29,133 bases of DNA. It comes from Clostridiaceae bacterium UBA5444. GTDB taxonomy: Bacteria; Bacillota; Clostridia; Clostridiales; Oxobacteraceae. The stretch covers positions 1-29,133 of the forward strand of contig DIRE01000052.1 in the NCBI GenBank assembly GCA_002426575.1, read 5' to 3'. A program made the position numbers and the translations under genes. Shown piece after piece: positions 16,068 through 24,089 of this stretch (positions are counted from its first letter, which is position 1; the number at the start of each line of letters is the position of its first letter). The notes beneath the pieces are model-generated. The model saw only the letters and a program-made list of their open reading frames with translations. It searched no databases and was not told the DNA's origin.

Positions 16068-16814
16068 TTAGAAGTTTACTATTGCTGCAAACTCCTCTAC
16101 TTTTAAGCTGGCGCCTCCAACTAAGGCTCCATCTATATCGCTCATTGCCATCTGCTCTTTTATAGTTGAAGATTTAACGCTTCCACCATATTGTATCCTA
16201 ACCTTATCTGCAGTATCTTTACCAAACATATCTGCAACCTTTTCCCTAATAAATTTAATAACGTCATTTGCATCCTCTGATGTTGCTGTCTTTCCAGTTC
16301 CTATTGCCCATATCGGCTCGTAAGCTATAATCATCTTTTCTACTTGTTCTTTTTCAAGTCCTTTTAAATCCTTTTTAATTTGGTTTTCAATTATATCAAA
16401 AGTTTTGTTTTGTTCTCTTTGTTCTAAAGTCTCTCCAACACACATAATTGGGATTAGTCCATGCTTAAATGCTGTATGAACTTTCTTATTTACTGTTTCA
16501 TCAGTTTCTGCAAAATACTGTCTTCTTTCAGAGTGTCCTATTATTACAAATTCGATTCCAAGAGACTTAAGCATAAGTGGTGATACCTCTCCAGTAAATG
16601 CTCCCTGCTCTTCAAAGTGCATATTTTGTGCACCAACTTTAATGTTTGTTCCTTTTGCAGCCTCTACAACTGCAGGTAGATCTATAAATGGAGGGCATAC
16701 TATTACCTCACATTTTGCATCCTTAACTTTATCTTTTAAACCATTTATTAATTCTGCTGCCTCTTTAATATCTTTATTCATCTTCCAGTTTCCTGCTATT
16801 ACGGGTTTTCTCAT
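16068..16814 (-). CDS. tpiA: Triosephosphate isomerase
   Basis: This enzyme interconverts dihydroxyacetone phosphate and glyceraldehyde 3-phosphate. The 248-residue TIM barrel has Lys11 (GNWKMN), the electrophile His94 (IIGHSERR) and the catalytic base Glu166 in AYEPIWAIGTGK, followed by the closing loop. YGGSVK and DGALVGGASL near the end bind phosphate. I use the ATG at 16812-16814, directly behind GAGGAGG with a 6-nt gap. A longer reading frame from 16859 would include that ribosome site and adds unrelated residues. A 127-bp gap with three overlapping hairpins separates it from pgk. Confidence 0.98.
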   Translation of the reverse strand: MRKPVIAGNWKMNKDIKEAAELINGLKDKVKDAKCEVIVCPPFIDLPAVVEAAKGTNIKVGAQNMHFEEQGAFTGEVSPLMLKSLGIEFVIIGHSERRQYFAETDETVNKKVHTAFKHGLIPIMCVGETLEQREQNKTFDIIENQIKKDLKGLEKEQVEKMIIAYEPIWAIGTGKTATSEDANDVIKFIREKVADMFGKDTADKVRIQYGGSVKSSTIKEQMAMSDIDGALVGGASLKVEEFAAIVNF

Positions 16815-16854
16815 ATTATTACCTCCTCGATTTATATACAAATAAAATAGTAAA

Positions 16855-16933
16855 GGCACTCTTCTTTATATAATATCAATAAAGAGTGCCCTAAATCAAC
16901 AACTTAGGGACACTTATTTCTATAAAATGTCCC
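16855..16933 (-). promoter_or_regulatory. Three chained, mutually exclusive hairpins between pgk and tpiA
   Basis: Hairpin B pairs 16907-16912 (GGGACA) with 16928-16933 (TGTCCC). Hairpin A pairs 16855-16863 (GGCACTCTT) with 16882-16890 (AAGAGTGCC). Between them, CCCTAA (16889-16894) pairs with TTAGGG (16904-16909), using the last bases of A and the first bases of B. C is therefore incompatible with both full stems. On the minus strand, A is followed by TTTACTATTTTATTT. This is the geometry of an attenuator or processing site, and it would set the ratio of tpiA-gpmI-eno to gap-pgk. Confidence 0.5.
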
Positions 16934-16941
16934 AAAAATAT

Positions 16942-18135
16942 TTATTTGTCATTTAATGCTGCAATTCCTGGTAATTCAAGTCCTTCCAAGAATTCTAATG
17001 AAGCTCCGCCGCCTGTTGAAATATGTGTCATTTTATCTGCATATCCAAGCTGTTCTACAGCAGCTGCAGAGTCCCCTCCACCTATTATTGTAGTACCATT
17101 AACATTTGAAAGTGCTTCAGCTATTGCCTTTGTTCCAACTGCAAATGCAGGCATCTCAAATACTCCCATAGGGCCATTCCATACAACTGTCTTTGCATCT
17201 GAAATAGCATCTTTATAAAGCTTTACTGTTTTTGGACCAATATCTAGTCCCATATAATCTTTAGGGATTTTATCAATATCTACAGTCATATGATCAGCAT
17301 CAGCTTTAAACTCAGTTGCTACAACATTATCAACTGGGAGAAGAAGTTCTACTCCCTTAGCTTTTGCCTTTGCAATCATTTCTTTAGCATATTCAACCTT
17401 GTCTCCTTCAAGCAATGACTTTCCTGTTTCGAGACCCATTGCTTTTACAAATGTGTATGCCATTCCTCCGCCTATTATTAACTTATCAACCTTTTCTAAT
17501 AGGTTGTTAATTACTCCTATTTTGTCAGAAACTTTTGCTCCTCCAAGTATTGCAACAAAAGGTCTTTCAGGATTATCAAGAGCTTTTCCCATAACCTCTA
17601 TTTCTTTTTGGATAAGATATCCTGCAACAGCTGGAAGATGCTCTGCAACACCTGCTGTTGATGAATGTGCCCTGTGAGCAGTTCCAAAAGCATCGTTTAC
17701 AAATATATCTCCAAGGCTTGCCAACTTTGCTGCAAACTCTTTGTCGTTTTTAGTTTCTCCCTTTACAAACCTTACGTTTTCAAGAAGTAGTATTTCTCCA
17801 TCCTTTAACTCAGCAGATAACCTTTTTGCATTTTCTCCTACAACTTCTCCATCTTCTGCAAAATATACTTTAACTCCTAAAAGTTCTGATAATCTATCTG
17901 CAACAGGTTTTAATGAATATTTCTTTTCATATCCTTCTCCCTTTGGTCTTCCAAGGTGAGACATAAGTATTGTCTTTGCTCCATGTTCTTTTAAGTATTT
18001 TATTGTAGGAAGGGCTCCCCTTATTCTAATATCATCTGTAATGTTTCCTTCGCTATCTTGAGGAACATTAAAGTCGCATCTTACTAAAACCCTTTTGCCT
18101 TTAACTTCAATATCTTCTATAGTTTTTTTATTCAC
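16942..18135 (-). CDS. pgk: Phosphoglycerate kinase
   Basis: PGK transfers phosphate from 1,3-bisphosphoglycerate to ADP, giving ATP. The N-terminal domain has VLVRCDFNVPQD and MSHLGRPKG. The hinge and C-terminal nucleotide domain have FVAILGGAKVSDKI, then WNGPMGVFE and IIGGGDSAAA, and the protein ends THISTGGGASLEFLEG. I choose the GTG at 18133-18135 as the start: GGGAGTG lies about 6 nt upstream, and the product has 397 residues, the usual clostridial length, beginning MNKKTIEDIEVKG. A GTG three codons earlier leaves no room for a ribosome site. It is separated from gap by a terminator-like hairpin. Confidence 0.98.
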   Translation of the reverse strand: MNKKTIEDIEVKGKRVLVRCDFNVPQDSEGNITDDIRIRGALPTIKYLKEHGAKTILMSHLGRPKGEGYEKKYSLKPVADRLSELLGVKVYFAEDGEVVGENAKRLSAELKDGEILLLENVRFVKGETKNDKEFAAKLASLGDIFVNDAFGTAHRAHSSTAGVAEHLPAVAGYLIQKEIEVMGKALDNPERPFVAILGGAKVSDKIGVINNLLEKVDKLIIGGGMAYTFVKAMGLETGKSLLEGDKVEYAKEMIAKAKAKGVELLLPVDNVVATEFKADADHMTVDIDKIPKDYMGLDIGPKTVKLYKDAISDAKTVVWNGPMGVFEMPAFAVGTKAIAEALSNVNGTTIIGGGDSAAAVEQLGYADKMTHISTGGGASLEFLEGLELPGIAALNDK

Positions 18136-18186
18136 CTTTTTCACTCCCTTATTATATTAATTACATCTCTGTATTTACAATTATCT

Positions 18187-18237
18187 AAAAACAATTATGG
18201 CCTGGCCTCGCAGCCAAAACCACAAAACCAGACCATA
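18187..18237 (-). terminator. Terminator-like hairpin between gap and pgk
   Basis: On the minus strand TATGGTCTGG (18237-18228) pairs with CCAGGCCATA (18205-18196), ten bp with one G-U pair. After a short gap comes a run of five T (18191-18187). It starts 11 nt after the gap stop. A leaky terminator here would give more gap than downstream message, or it may protect the 3' end of a processed gap mRNA. Confidence 0.6.
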
Positions 18238-18247
18238 TATTAGTTAA

Positions 18248-19258
18248 TTACATTCTTTCTGCAACAAAGTTTACAAGGTCAACAACCCTGTTTGAATAAC
18301 CCCATTCATTATCATACCATGAAACTACTTTTGCTAGATTTCCTTCCATTACCATTGTTGAAAGTCCATCAACTATTGAAGAACGTGAGTCTCCTCTGTA
18401 GTCAATAGATACAAGTGGTTCATCTGAATATCCAAGTATTCCTTTAAGTTCTCCTTCTGCAGCTTTCTTAAATGCAGCATTAATTTCTTCTACAGATGTA
18501 TTTTTCTTTGTTTCAAAAACAAGGTCTGTAACTGAAACTGTAGGAGTTGGAACCCTCATTGCAAGTCCATTTAATTTTCCTTTAAGCTGTGGAAGAACAA
18601 GTGCAACAGCTTTTGCTGCTCCTGTAGTTGTTGGTATAATTGATTCTGCAGCAGCTCTTGCCCTTCTCAAATCTTTGTGTGGAAGGTCGAGTATTCTCTG
18701 GTCGTTTGTATATGAGTGAACAGTTGTCATAAGACCTCTTACAATTCCAAAGTTTTCATCAAGAACTTTTGCAAAAGGTGCTAAGCAGTTAGTTGTGCAT
18801 GATGCATTTGAAATAATGTTATGTTTTTTAGGATCATAATCCTTTTCGTTTACTCCAAGTACTATTGTTATATCTTCATTCTTTGCTGGAGCACTGATTA
18901 TTACCTTTTTGGCTCCTGCTTCTATATGAGCACTTGCCTTTTCTTTGCTTGTGAAAAGACCAGTTGATTCAATAACAATGTCTACTCCAAGTTCTTTCCA
19001 AGGTAAGTTCTTAGGATCCCTCTCTGCAAATATCTTTATTTCTTTACCATTAACTATTAAACTGTTTTCATTATAGTCAACAGTACCATTAAATCTTCCA
19101 AAGCATGAATCATATTTAAGAAGATGTGCTAATGTCTTAGTGTCTGTTAAATCGTTTATAGCAACGATTTCTACATCCTTATTTAAGTTTTCTTGAGCGA
19201 TTTTAAACGCATTCCTTCCAATACGTCCAAATCCATTAATGGCAACTTTTGTAGTCAT
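18248..19258 (-). CDS. gap: Glyceraldehyde-3-phosphate dehydrogenase, glycolytic NAD type
   Basis: This enzyme oxidises glyceraldehyde 3-phosphate to 1,3-bisphosphoglycerate with NAD. The 336 residues start with the NAD fold INGFGRIGRNAFK, and Asp36 (INDLTD) marks NAD rather than NADP preference. The catalytic Cys154 is in SNASCTTNCLAP, and His181 follows in TTVHSYTNDQ. The C-terminal part has RVPTPTVSVTDL and WYDNEWGYSNRV. GGAGG sits 6-7 nt before the ATG. The gene follows cggR with a 111-bp structured spacer, the same order as in Bacillus and clostridia, where CggR controls gapA. Confidence 0.99.
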   Translation of the reverse strand: MTTKVAINGFGRIGRNAFKIAQENLNKDVEIVAINDLTDTKTLAHLLKYDSCFGRFNGTVDYNENSLIVNGKEIKIFAERDPKNLPWKELGVDIVIESTGLFTSKEKASAHIEAGAKKVIISAPAKNEDITIVLGVNEKDYDPKKHNIISNASCTTNCLAPFAKVLDENFGIVRGLMTTVHSYTNDQRILDLPHKDLRRARAAAESIIPTTTGAAKAVALVLPQLKGKLNGLAMRVPTPTVSVTDLVFETKKNTSVEEINAAFKKAAEGELKGILGYSDEPLVSIDYRGDSRSSIVDGLSTMVMEGNLAKVVSWYDNEWGYSNRVVDLVNFVAERM

Positions 19259-19292
19259 AAAAAAACCTCCTATAAATTTATTATATAATAAT

Positions 19293-19340
19293 TAGCGATT
19301 GCTATACTTAGAGTCATGCTCTGTATTAATAGCAAAGCTA
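19293..19340 (-). promoter_or_regulatory. Stem-loop in the gap leader, between cggR and gap
   Basis: The outer arms 19293-19305 (TAGC, then TGCTAT) and 19329-19340 (ATAGCA, then GCTA) form ten pairs with a small internal loop. Inside, AC/GT and AGAG/CTCT extend the stem to a 5-nt loop. It lies about 30 nt downstream of the cggR stop and 35 nt before the gap start. In B. subtilis a cggR-gapA transcript is cut and a 5' hairpin stabilises the gapA part; this structure is in the right place for the same job (inference). Confidence 0.5.
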
Positions 19341-19369
19341 CTTACCAAGCAATATTATACTTCTAATGC

Positions 19370-20413
19370 TCACTTCTTACAATCATCAATATCAAGAAGC
19401 CTTAATATCTCTCTTGCTGCACCCTCATCAGTTATAAGAACACTATTTTTATTGTATGTCTTTGTTGCAATTATTGCCTGAGCTTTACCCTTGCCTCCTG
19501 CAATAGCAACTATTCTTTCAATATCTTTTACATTTTCAAACCTTACTCCTATTGTGGATGTCCTTTCAATAACATTTCCATCTTTGTCAAAATAGTATCC
19601 AAATGCTTCAGCTACAGCACCTTTTTCAATTAGTTTGTTCATTCCATCGTCACTTATACCTCTTCTTTTGAGCATTTCATCAGCTCTTCCTATACCATAT
19701 ATGAGTAGGTTTGTATTGTCTATACTTTCTATTATTTCCTTAATTCCAGGTTCATTGAGTATGGTATCTAGAGTCTCTCTGCTCATAACATCTGGTACGT
19801 GAAGTAGTCTATACCCTGCGTTTAGTTTGTTTGCAAGGATTGCAGTTATAGTATTTGCCTGAGTTTCAACTATCCTCCCCATCCCGCCTCTTGCCGGAAC
19901 TACTAATACATTATTTTTACCTGTTATCTTTGGGATATTGTTTACCAACTCTCCTACAGAAGATCCACCAGTTACTGCAATTATCTGGTTATCTGATATA
20001 ACATTCTTTACATAATTTGCTCCCACTCTGCCTATTTCTTTAAGAAGCGCTGGATCATAGTCCACATCTCCAGGAACAATTATAACTTTTTCAAAATCAA
20101 GCCTTTGCTTTATAATGTTTTCTATGCTAGATAGACCTTTTAACTCATGTATAAATTCTTTTAAGGTATCAATTATCATAATGCCTTCATCGGTTACACT
20201 CATTCCCATTATATCTATATCTACTAATCCTTGATTCTTTAAAAAGTTTACTTCTGTTCTAACAGTTCTTTCTCCAAGAGAAAGCTGCGTGGCAAGAGCT
20301 CTTCTTCCAACAGGTTGATTAAAATAAATTGTCCTTAGAATAGTATATCTCTTTTCCAACAGTTCCATAATTTCCGGAACTATTCTTTGCTGTAGAAGCA
20401 ATATATCTCTCAA
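19370..20413 (-). CDS. cggR: Central glycolytic genes regulator CggR (SorC family)
   Basis: This repressor acts on the downstream glycolytic genes and is released by phosphorylated hexose in B. subtilis. The N-terminal helix-turn-helix region is PVGRRALATQLSLGERTVRTEVNFLKNQGLV. The rest is a SorC-type sugar-phosphate-binding domain (IIAVTGGSSVGELV, GRGMGR-type turn as ARGGMGRIVE, GIGRADEML, AIAGGKGKAQAI). I prefer the TTG at 20411-20413 (347 residues, MRDILLLQQRIVPEIM). From my memory of B. subtilis CggR, that start gives the same 13-residue distance to the conserved proline, and AAAGGT lies upstream. The GTG at 20446 has no ribosome site and lies within the operator. Confidence 0.93.
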   Translation of the reverse strand: MRDILLLQQRIVPEIMELLEKRYTILRTIYFNQPVGRRALATQLSLGERTVRTEVNFLKNQGLVDIDIMGMSVTDEGIMIIDTLKEFIHELKGLSSIENIIKQRLDFEKVIIVPGDVDYDPALLKEIGRVGANYVKNVISDNQIIAVTGGSSVGELVNNIPKITGKNNVLVVPARGGMGRIVETQANTITAILANKLNAGYRLLHVPDVMSRETLDTILNEPGIKEIIESIDNTNLLIYGIGRADEMLKRRGISDDGMNKLIEKGAVAEAFGYYFDKDGNVIERTSTIGVRFENVKDIERIVAIAGGKGKAQAIIATKTYNKNSVLITDEGAAREILRLLDIDDCKK

Positions 20414-20429
20414 AACATCACTACCTTTG

Positions 20430-20465
20430 GTCAAATTACGTCCCACCCTATTTCAATATGTCCCA
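20430..20465 (-). promoter_or_regulatory. CggR-type operator, two direct repeats
   Basis: On the minus strand TGGGAC occurs at 20465-20460 and again at 20445-20440, exactly 20 nt apart. The second copy is followed after 6 nt by TGAC. The known B. subtilis CggR operator is CGGGAC-N6-TGTC-N4-CGGGAC-N6-TGTC, also with a 20-nt period. The site lies between the promoter and the proposed TTG start of cggR, as in Bacillus, so autoregulation of the whole operon is likely. Confidence 0.7.
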
Positions 20466-20475
20466 CTCACCATAT

Positions 20476-20504
20476 ATGTTAGCATTTTAGTTAAAATATT
20501 TCAA
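20476..20504 (-). promoter_or_regulatory. Sigma-A promoter of the cggR-gap-pgk-tpiA-gpmI-eno operon
   Basis: The minus strand has TTGAAA (20504-20499), a 17-bp spacer and TAACAT (20481-20476). Initiation near 20468 would put the CggR-type operator immediately downstream, where a bound repressor would block elongation. Confidence 0.6.
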
Positions 20505-20523
20505 TATAGTTTTTAAAATTTGG

Positions 20524-21903
20524 CTAATATCTTTTTCTTTTGCTTGCAGAGGGTATATTTAACTCTTCTCTATATTTTGCAACAGTTCTCCTTGATATGT
20601 CTATCCTAGATTTATTTAAAATATCTGTAATGGCTTGATCAGATAATGGTTTTTTAATATCTTCTAATTCTATTATCTCTTTTATTTTTACTTTAATGCT
20701 TTCTGTCGATATATTTCCTTTAGCCCCTGCATAAAGGCCCCTGCTAAAGAAAAATTTTAGCTGATAAAGCCCCCTATTAGTTTGAACATATTTTCCACTT
20801 ATTGCCCTGCTTACCGTGGATTCATGAACCCCAATATTTTCTGCTACATCCTTTAATGTAAGAGGCTTTAAATATTCTATTCCCTTATCTAAAAAATCCT
20901 CTTGGTAATGTATTATAAAATTAACCACATTAAATAATGTAGTTTTCCTCTGGTCTATGCTTTTTATAAGCCATGCAGCAGAATCTAGTTTGCCTTTTAT
21001 AAAATCTTTTACAATCTCATCATTATCATTAGACTTTAATATATTTCTATAATACTTATTAATTACTAACCTTGGGGTTATGCCTTCATTTAGCGTAACT
21101 ACATACTCGCCATCAATTTTATCTACGCTTGCATCAGGGGATACATATTTAATAACTTCATTATCTGCAAATCCACTTCCAGGCTTTGGTTCAAGACTTT
21201 TAATTATATCACCTATGGATTGTGCCTCCTCAGGAGTTATATTAAGTTCTTTTGCAATAAGCCCATATTTATTTTCGCCTATCTCATTTAAATATTTATC
21301 TATAACTTTTTCAAATATTTCCGTAAAAGTCCCAAGTTCTTTTAATTGAATCAAAAGACATTCTTTTAAATCTCTTGCCCCAATACCTGATGGGTCAAAA
21401 GTTTGTATTATATAAAGTATATCTTCTACATCTTTTATAGAAACCTCCAAAGCCCCTGCCACATCTGCTAAATCAACCTTTAAATACCCAGAGCTGTCAA
21501 TATTATCTATTAAGTATTCACCTATGGATAGTTTTAACTTATCACTTACAGTTAAATTAAGCTGCATGATAAGATGATCTCTTAATGTTACTGTGCTTTC
21601 TATAAAATTAAGAGGAGATGTGCCCTCATCTTCCTCATACTCATTTGAATTAAACTCAGTATCAGAGGCATGATAATAATCCCATTCGGAATTTTTGGCA
21701 ACTTCTCCCCAATCAATCTCATTTTCTGCCTGCTTTTTTTCTTCAATTTCTATATCAAGTACTGGATTCTCTACTACCTGCTCCTCTACATATTCGTTTA
21801 ATTCAATGGACGACATCTGTAATATTTTTATTGCCATCTGAAGCTGCTGTGTCATAACCAATTTTTGAGTTTGCTGCATAGATAAAGCAAAATCCATCTT
21901 CAT
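20524..21903 (-). CDS. rpoN: RNA polymerase sigma-54 factor
   Basis: Sigma-54 directs RNA polymerase to -24/-12 promoters that need ATP-driven activators. The 459 residues show the Gln/Leu-rich activator-contact region at the start (QQTQKLVMTQQLQMAIKILQMSSIELNEYV). An acidic stretch follows (about 55-95), then the core-binding region (including FDPSGIGARDLKECLLIQL). A helix-turn-helix (LTLKDVAENIGVHESTVSRAI) comes next, and the RpoN box SRRTVAKYREELNIP lies near 437. GGGGGA precedes the ATG. A possible sigma-A promoter reads TTAACT (21974-21969), 18 bp, TATAAT (21950-21945). No sigma-54 activator gene and no convincing -24/-12 site were found in the window. Confidence 0.97.
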   Translation of the reverse strand: MKMDFALSMQQTQKLVMTQQLQMAIKILQMSSIELNEYVEEQVVENPVLDIEIEEKKQAENEIDWGEVAKNSEWDYYHASDTEFNSNEYEEDEGTSPLNFIESTVTLRDHLIMQLNLTVSDKLKLSIGEYLIDNIDSSGYLKVDLADVAGALEVSIKDVEDILYIIQTFDPSGIGARDLKECLLIQLKELGTFTEIFEKVIDKYLNEIGENKYGLIAKELNITPEEAQSIGDIIKSLEPKPGSGFADNEVIKYVSPDASVDKIDGEYVVTLNEGITPRLVINKYYRNILKSNDNDEIVKDFIKGKLDSAAWLIKSIDQRKTTLFNVVNFIIHYQEDFLDKGIEYLKPLTLKDVAENIGVHESTVSRAISGKYVQTNRGLYQLKFFFSRGLYAGAKGNISTESIKVKIKEIIELEDIKKPLSDQAITDILNKSRIDISRRTVAKYREELNIPSASKRKRY

Positions 21904-22023
21904 TTTTATCCCCCACTATAACAAAGAACTTAGATATATAGTATATTATATCATAAAATAGGGAATTTAGTTAATAGTCAGAATTCCTTGTATTGTTAAA
22001 CATGTCTAAAATACTTTGTACAT

Positions 22024-23277
22024 TTATTTAAAATATATTTTATAATCCATAGGTTCTACATTCACATTTTCTATATTTTCGGTTTGGAATCCAAAGTTTA
22101 CATATGCCTTAACACTGCTACTGTCATCATATCTTGTAATTATTAAGCATCTATCTGCAGTACAAGTAAAGACAACTTCCCCTTTGCTTAATACCTTGTA
22201 TTCATTTCTTAAAGAAATTAATTCTTTTATATGGTGATATATATCTTTATTCCAGTTTTTCTCATTCCAATCCATGCATCCCCTACAATAAGGATCATTC
22301 TCCCCTTGAAGTCCTATCTCATCTCCATAGTATATAAGTGGTATACCAGGCATAAAGAATAAAAGTAAAAAGAAAAGCTTTTCTTTTTTTATGTCACCAC
22401 TACATAGATTATATATTCTTTTAGTGTCATGCGAACCTGCTAGGTTGACCGAATAATTTATATTAACACCATATAAATTCTGTATTGTTAACCATTCTTC
22501 AACGAACATCCTAGATGTAATACACTGATCTACCACAGCTTTTTTTATCAGTTCTCTTAAAGGATAATTAGTAACACCATCAAAATATTGGGGGACATAG
22601 TCTTTGCCATAGCCCCATATCTCTCCTAAAATATATAAATTAGTTTCCTTTCTTATTCTTTTTAGAAGAGAGGTATGGATTTCAAACGGTACATCCAATC
22701 TTATACCATCAATTCCTTTATTCTTCCAATATTTTATCACCTTTATTGCATAATCTTGAACTTCAATATTTTTTGTATTAAGCTTTGGCAAAAAAGCTGC
22801 TCCTCCGCAAGCTTTATAAGGCGGATTATCTTTTATAGCAACTGGATAACTAAGTATATGGTACCAATCTGTATACTTGGACTTTTTTTGATTTAATAAT
22901 ATATCTTGAAAAGCAAAAAAGCCCGTACCAGTATGATTAAATACACCATCGATGATTACATATATATCTCTTTTATGACATTCCGTTATTAGCATTTCAA
23001 AATCATTCAAAGTACCAAAAGAAGAATCTATAGAAAAATAATCTTCGGTATCATATTTATGATTTGAAGGTGATTTAAATATTGGATTTAAATATATAGC
23101 CTTTATACCTAATTCTTTAATATAATCCAACTTGCTTATTATACCCCTTAAGTCACCGCCCATAAATGTCTCTTTATCAATATTACTTCCCCAAGTTTTT
23201 GTGTATAAAGGATCATTACTATTGTCACCATTGCAAAATCTATCAGGGAATACCTGGTAAATAACCCTATCTATCAT
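22024..23277 (-). CDS. Cytoplasmic GH13 alpha-amylase / cyclomaltodextrinase-like enzyme
   Basis: This enzyme probably hydrolyses imported maltodextrins or cyclodextrins. The 417-residue barrel has all four conserved GH13 regions. These are DGVFNHTG (110-117), GIRLDVPFE with nucleophile Asp195, LGEIWG with acid/base Glu219, and AGSHDTKRI with Asp284 as transition-state stabiliser. MPGIPLIYYGDEIGLQGENDPYCRGCMDW is typical of the neopullulanase/cyclomaltodextrinase branch. The N-terminal starch-binding (CBM34-like) domain of that branch is missing, which makes it short. No signal peptide is present, so it acts inside. Its ATG overlaps the malG stop (ATGA), which means tight coupling with the transporter. 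It is the last gene of the operon. Confidence 0.92.
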   Translation of the reverse strand: MIDRVIYQVFPDRFCNGDNSNDPLYTKTWGSNIDKETFMGGDLRGIISKLDYIKELGIKAIYLNPIFKSPSNHKYDTEDYFSIDSSFGTLNDFEMLITECHKRDIYVIIDGVFNHTGTGFFAFQDILLNQKKSKYTDWYHILSYPVAIKDNPPYKACGGAAFLPKLNTKNIEVQDYAIKVIKYWKNKGIDGIRLDVPFEIHTSLLKRIRKETNLYILGEIWGYGKDYVPQYFDGVTNYPLRELIKKAVVDQCITSRMFVEEWLTIQNLYGVNINYSVNLAGSHDTKRIYNLCSGDIKKEKLFFLLLFFMPGIPLIYYGDEIGLQGENDPYCRGCMDWNEKNWNKDIYHHIKELISLRNEYKVLSKGEVVFTCTADRCLIITRYDDSSSVKAYVNFGFQTENIENVNVEPMDYKIYFK

Positions 23278-24089
23278 TCTTTAACTCCTCCAGCCATAAG
23301 TCCTTGTATAAAGTATTTTTGACCTAAAATAAACACTATAAATACAGGCAAAACAGATGTAACCGTCCCTGCCATCAAGTATGGCCAGAAGGTACCATAT
23401 TTGCCTGAAAAGTTTGAAATACCCACTTGTATTGTTGTAAATTCTGGTTTTGTTGTAACTAATAATGGCCATAAAAAGTCATTCCATCCAAACAGAAAAG
23501 TAAATATACCTAAAGATGCTATTGCTGGTTTTGAAAGCGGCATAATTATTTTCCAAAATATATATAAATCATTACATCCATCAATCTCAGCAGCCTCATC
23601 TAATTCCTTAGGTATAGTTAAAAAATATTGTCTAAACAAAAATATACCAAATGGGCTAAAAAGTCTTGGGATTATAAGTGCTTTCCTTGTATCAAGCCAG
23701 CCTAATCTTTGAACTATATTAAATAAAGGTATAATCTGCACGTAAAAAGGTATCATCATAGTGCCTAAAAATAAATAAAAAATAATATTTTTACCCTTGA
23801 AATTAATTCTTGCAAAAGGATATGCAGCTAATGCAGATATTAATATGGTACCTATTGTTATACATATTGTAACTATGAAACTATTTTTATAATAAGTCAA
23901 AAATGGTGCTGAATTCCAAGCTATTACATAGTTTTTAAATTCAAAAGTTTTTGGAAATAAATAAGGAGGATTAAATGTAAGTTTAAGTGGTTTTAATGAT
24001 GTGGTAATCATCCATAAAAATGGCATAATCATAAGAAACGCACCTAAAACCAACAAAAAATACAATAGCACTTTTCTTAATACCTTCAT
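23274..24089 (-). CDS. Sugar ABC transporter permease, MalG type
   Basis: This is one of the two membrane subunits of a maltodextrin-type importer. The 271 residues have an N-terminal membrane helix followed by about five more. The cytoplasmic EAA loop EAAEIDGCNDLYIFWKIIMPLSKP, which docks the ATPase, lies near 185-210. The C-terminus reads YFIQGLMAGGVKE, the usual end of MalG-family permeases. It overlaps malF by 4 nt at its start and the amylase gene by 4 nt at its end. The ATPase that energises it is not encoded in the window. Confidence 0.93.
   Translation of the reverse strand: MKVLRKVLLYFLLVLGAFLMIMPFLWMITTSLKPLKLTFNPPYLFPKTFEFKNYVIAWNSAPFLTYYKNSFIVTICITIGTILISALAAYPFARINFKGKNIIFYLFLGTMMIPFYVQIIPLFNIVQRLGWLDTRKALIIPRLFSPFGIFLFRQYFLTIPKELDEAAEIDGCNDLYIFWKIIMPLSKPAIASLGIFTFLFGWNDFLWPLLVTTKPEFTTIQVGISNFSGKYGTFWPYLMAGTVTSVLPVFIVFILGQKYFIQGLMAGGVKE

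Noticed and set aside
16815..16859. Longer tpiA start giving 15 extra residues
   Set aside because: The GAGGAGG ribosome site would be inside the gene, and the extra residues are not part of the TIM fold; the ATG at 16814 fits better.
20414..20446. GTG at 20444-20446 as the cggR start
   Set aside because: It has no spaced ribosome site and sits within the operator repeats; the TTG at 20413 matches the expected N-terminal length.
21967..21992. GGAATT/AATTCC inverted repeat as amylase terminator
   Set aside because: It lies upstream of the rpoN promoter on the wrong side of the amylase stop to end that transcript; the arms are short and no proper T-run follows.
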